Of a DNA stretch of 64,000 bases, positions 63,807 through 64,000 are shown in pieces (positions within the stretch are counted from its first letter, which is position 1; the number at the start of each line of letters is the position of its first letter). A program made the position numbers and the translations under genes. Below the pieces are notes generated by a model. That model searched no databases and was not told the origin of the DNA. It worked only from the letters and a program-made list of their open reading frames with translations. Location of the stretch: positions 5,270,001 through 5,334,000 of the forward strand of contig NZ_CP030053.1 in the NCBI RefSeq assembly GCF_004114955.1. Direction: 5' to 3'. The DNA comes from Bradyrhizobium guangzhouense. Lineage in GTDB: Bacteria; Pseudomonadota; Alphaproteobacteria; Rhizobiales; Xanthobacteraceae.

Positions 63807-64000
63807 ATCGCCCTCGCCAGCCTCGCTACAGGAGCAAAGCACAGCGTGGAGATTGCCGCCAGATGCCGAGTTCGGGTTGGGATCAAGGCAGAGCCGACAC
63901 CCCACCGCTGTGCCGCCTCGACAGGCGGGCCATGCGATAAGCCACCCCCTGCCGGCATTGGCACGCCTCCGCCAATCATGTAACCCGGCTAAAACATTGC

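Noticed and set aside
1..64000. tRNA, rRNA, CRISPR arrays, integrases and insertion sequences
   Set aside because: No tRNA-like cloverleaf, rRNA segment, regularly spaced repeats or transposase/integrase motifs were noticed by eye; a covariance-model search would be needed to exclude tRNAs formally.

Overview
The window looks like a piece of a Bradyrhizobium chromosome (Alphaproteobacteria). It is uniformly GC-rich. Its left end carries the microoxic respiration and nitrogen-fixation control block ccoO(fixO)-ccoN(fixN)-CBS-usp / fixL-fixJ-receiver-fixK2. The residues and lengths match the B. japonicum/diazoefficiens proteins as I remember them: FixL 505 aa with H200, R220 and H291, FixJ 205 aa with D55, and FixK2 232 aa with C183. 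The genus is an inference from this match; no rRNA or tRNA gene was seen.

Layout: 1-7.5 kb is the oxygen-response block. FixL senses O2 through heme and phosphorylates FixJ. FixJ activates fixK2 through a site at 6668-6687. FixK2 then acts on boxes ahead of ccoN (2028-2041, perfect) and the usp-CBS pair (3535-3548, one mismatch). 7.5-14.8 kb is a carbohydrate and stress block on the minus strand (ABC exporter, glycogen-debranching-type glucosidase, PRC-barrel protein, MFS pump) with a divergent GT4 glycosyltransferase behind a candidate EcfG stress promoter. 14.8-25.3 kb holds a palindromic repeat, an alkylsulfatase-like hydrolase, a membrane diguanylate cyclase, a TRAP transporter (dctP plus fused dctQM), a Tam-like methyltransferase, an SDR without the canonical tyrosine, a small secreted protein, a possible decayed gene, and an isopropylmalate/tartrate-dehydrogenase-like enzyme.

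25.4-36.1 kb holds a DHA2 MFS pump followed by the most unusual locus. A Tat-exported two-subunit molybdenum hydroxylase, a flavocytochrome-c-sulfide-dehydrogenase-like flavoprotein and soxX-soxY-soxZ-soxA form one tight array with several overlapping genes. No soxB or soxCD is present, and the SoxY carrier tail is AAC-TEEVN instead of GGCGG. A sugar-type ABC importer without an ATPase gene follows. 36.2-48.5 kb holds an NCS2-type permease with a biuret-hydrolase-like amidohydrolase, a hotdog-fold protein, a 1158-aa fused indolepyruvate:ferredoxin oxidoreductase, a second copy of the palindromic repeat, a flavin dehydrogenase, an HtrA-type protease without a signal peptide, and a GMC oxidoreductase with a small partner.

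48.7-60 kb holds a secreted nuclease-like protein, a candidate small RNA with a strong terminator, a complete cyoABCD quinol oxidase operon, an SDR / carboxymuconolactone-decarboxylase-like / SDR operon, a sorbosone-dehydrogenase-like protein, the membrane urate oxidase PuuD and a VOC protein. 60-64 kb holds a lytic transglycosylase, a phage-type small-protein pair with an HGG motif, a stand-alone receiver, and a GFA/SGNH-hydrolase pair. No insertion sequence, CRISPR array or integrase was seen. The window therefore carries two terminal oxidases for different oxygen levels (cbb3 and bo3) and several periplasmic electron-donating dehydrogenases.
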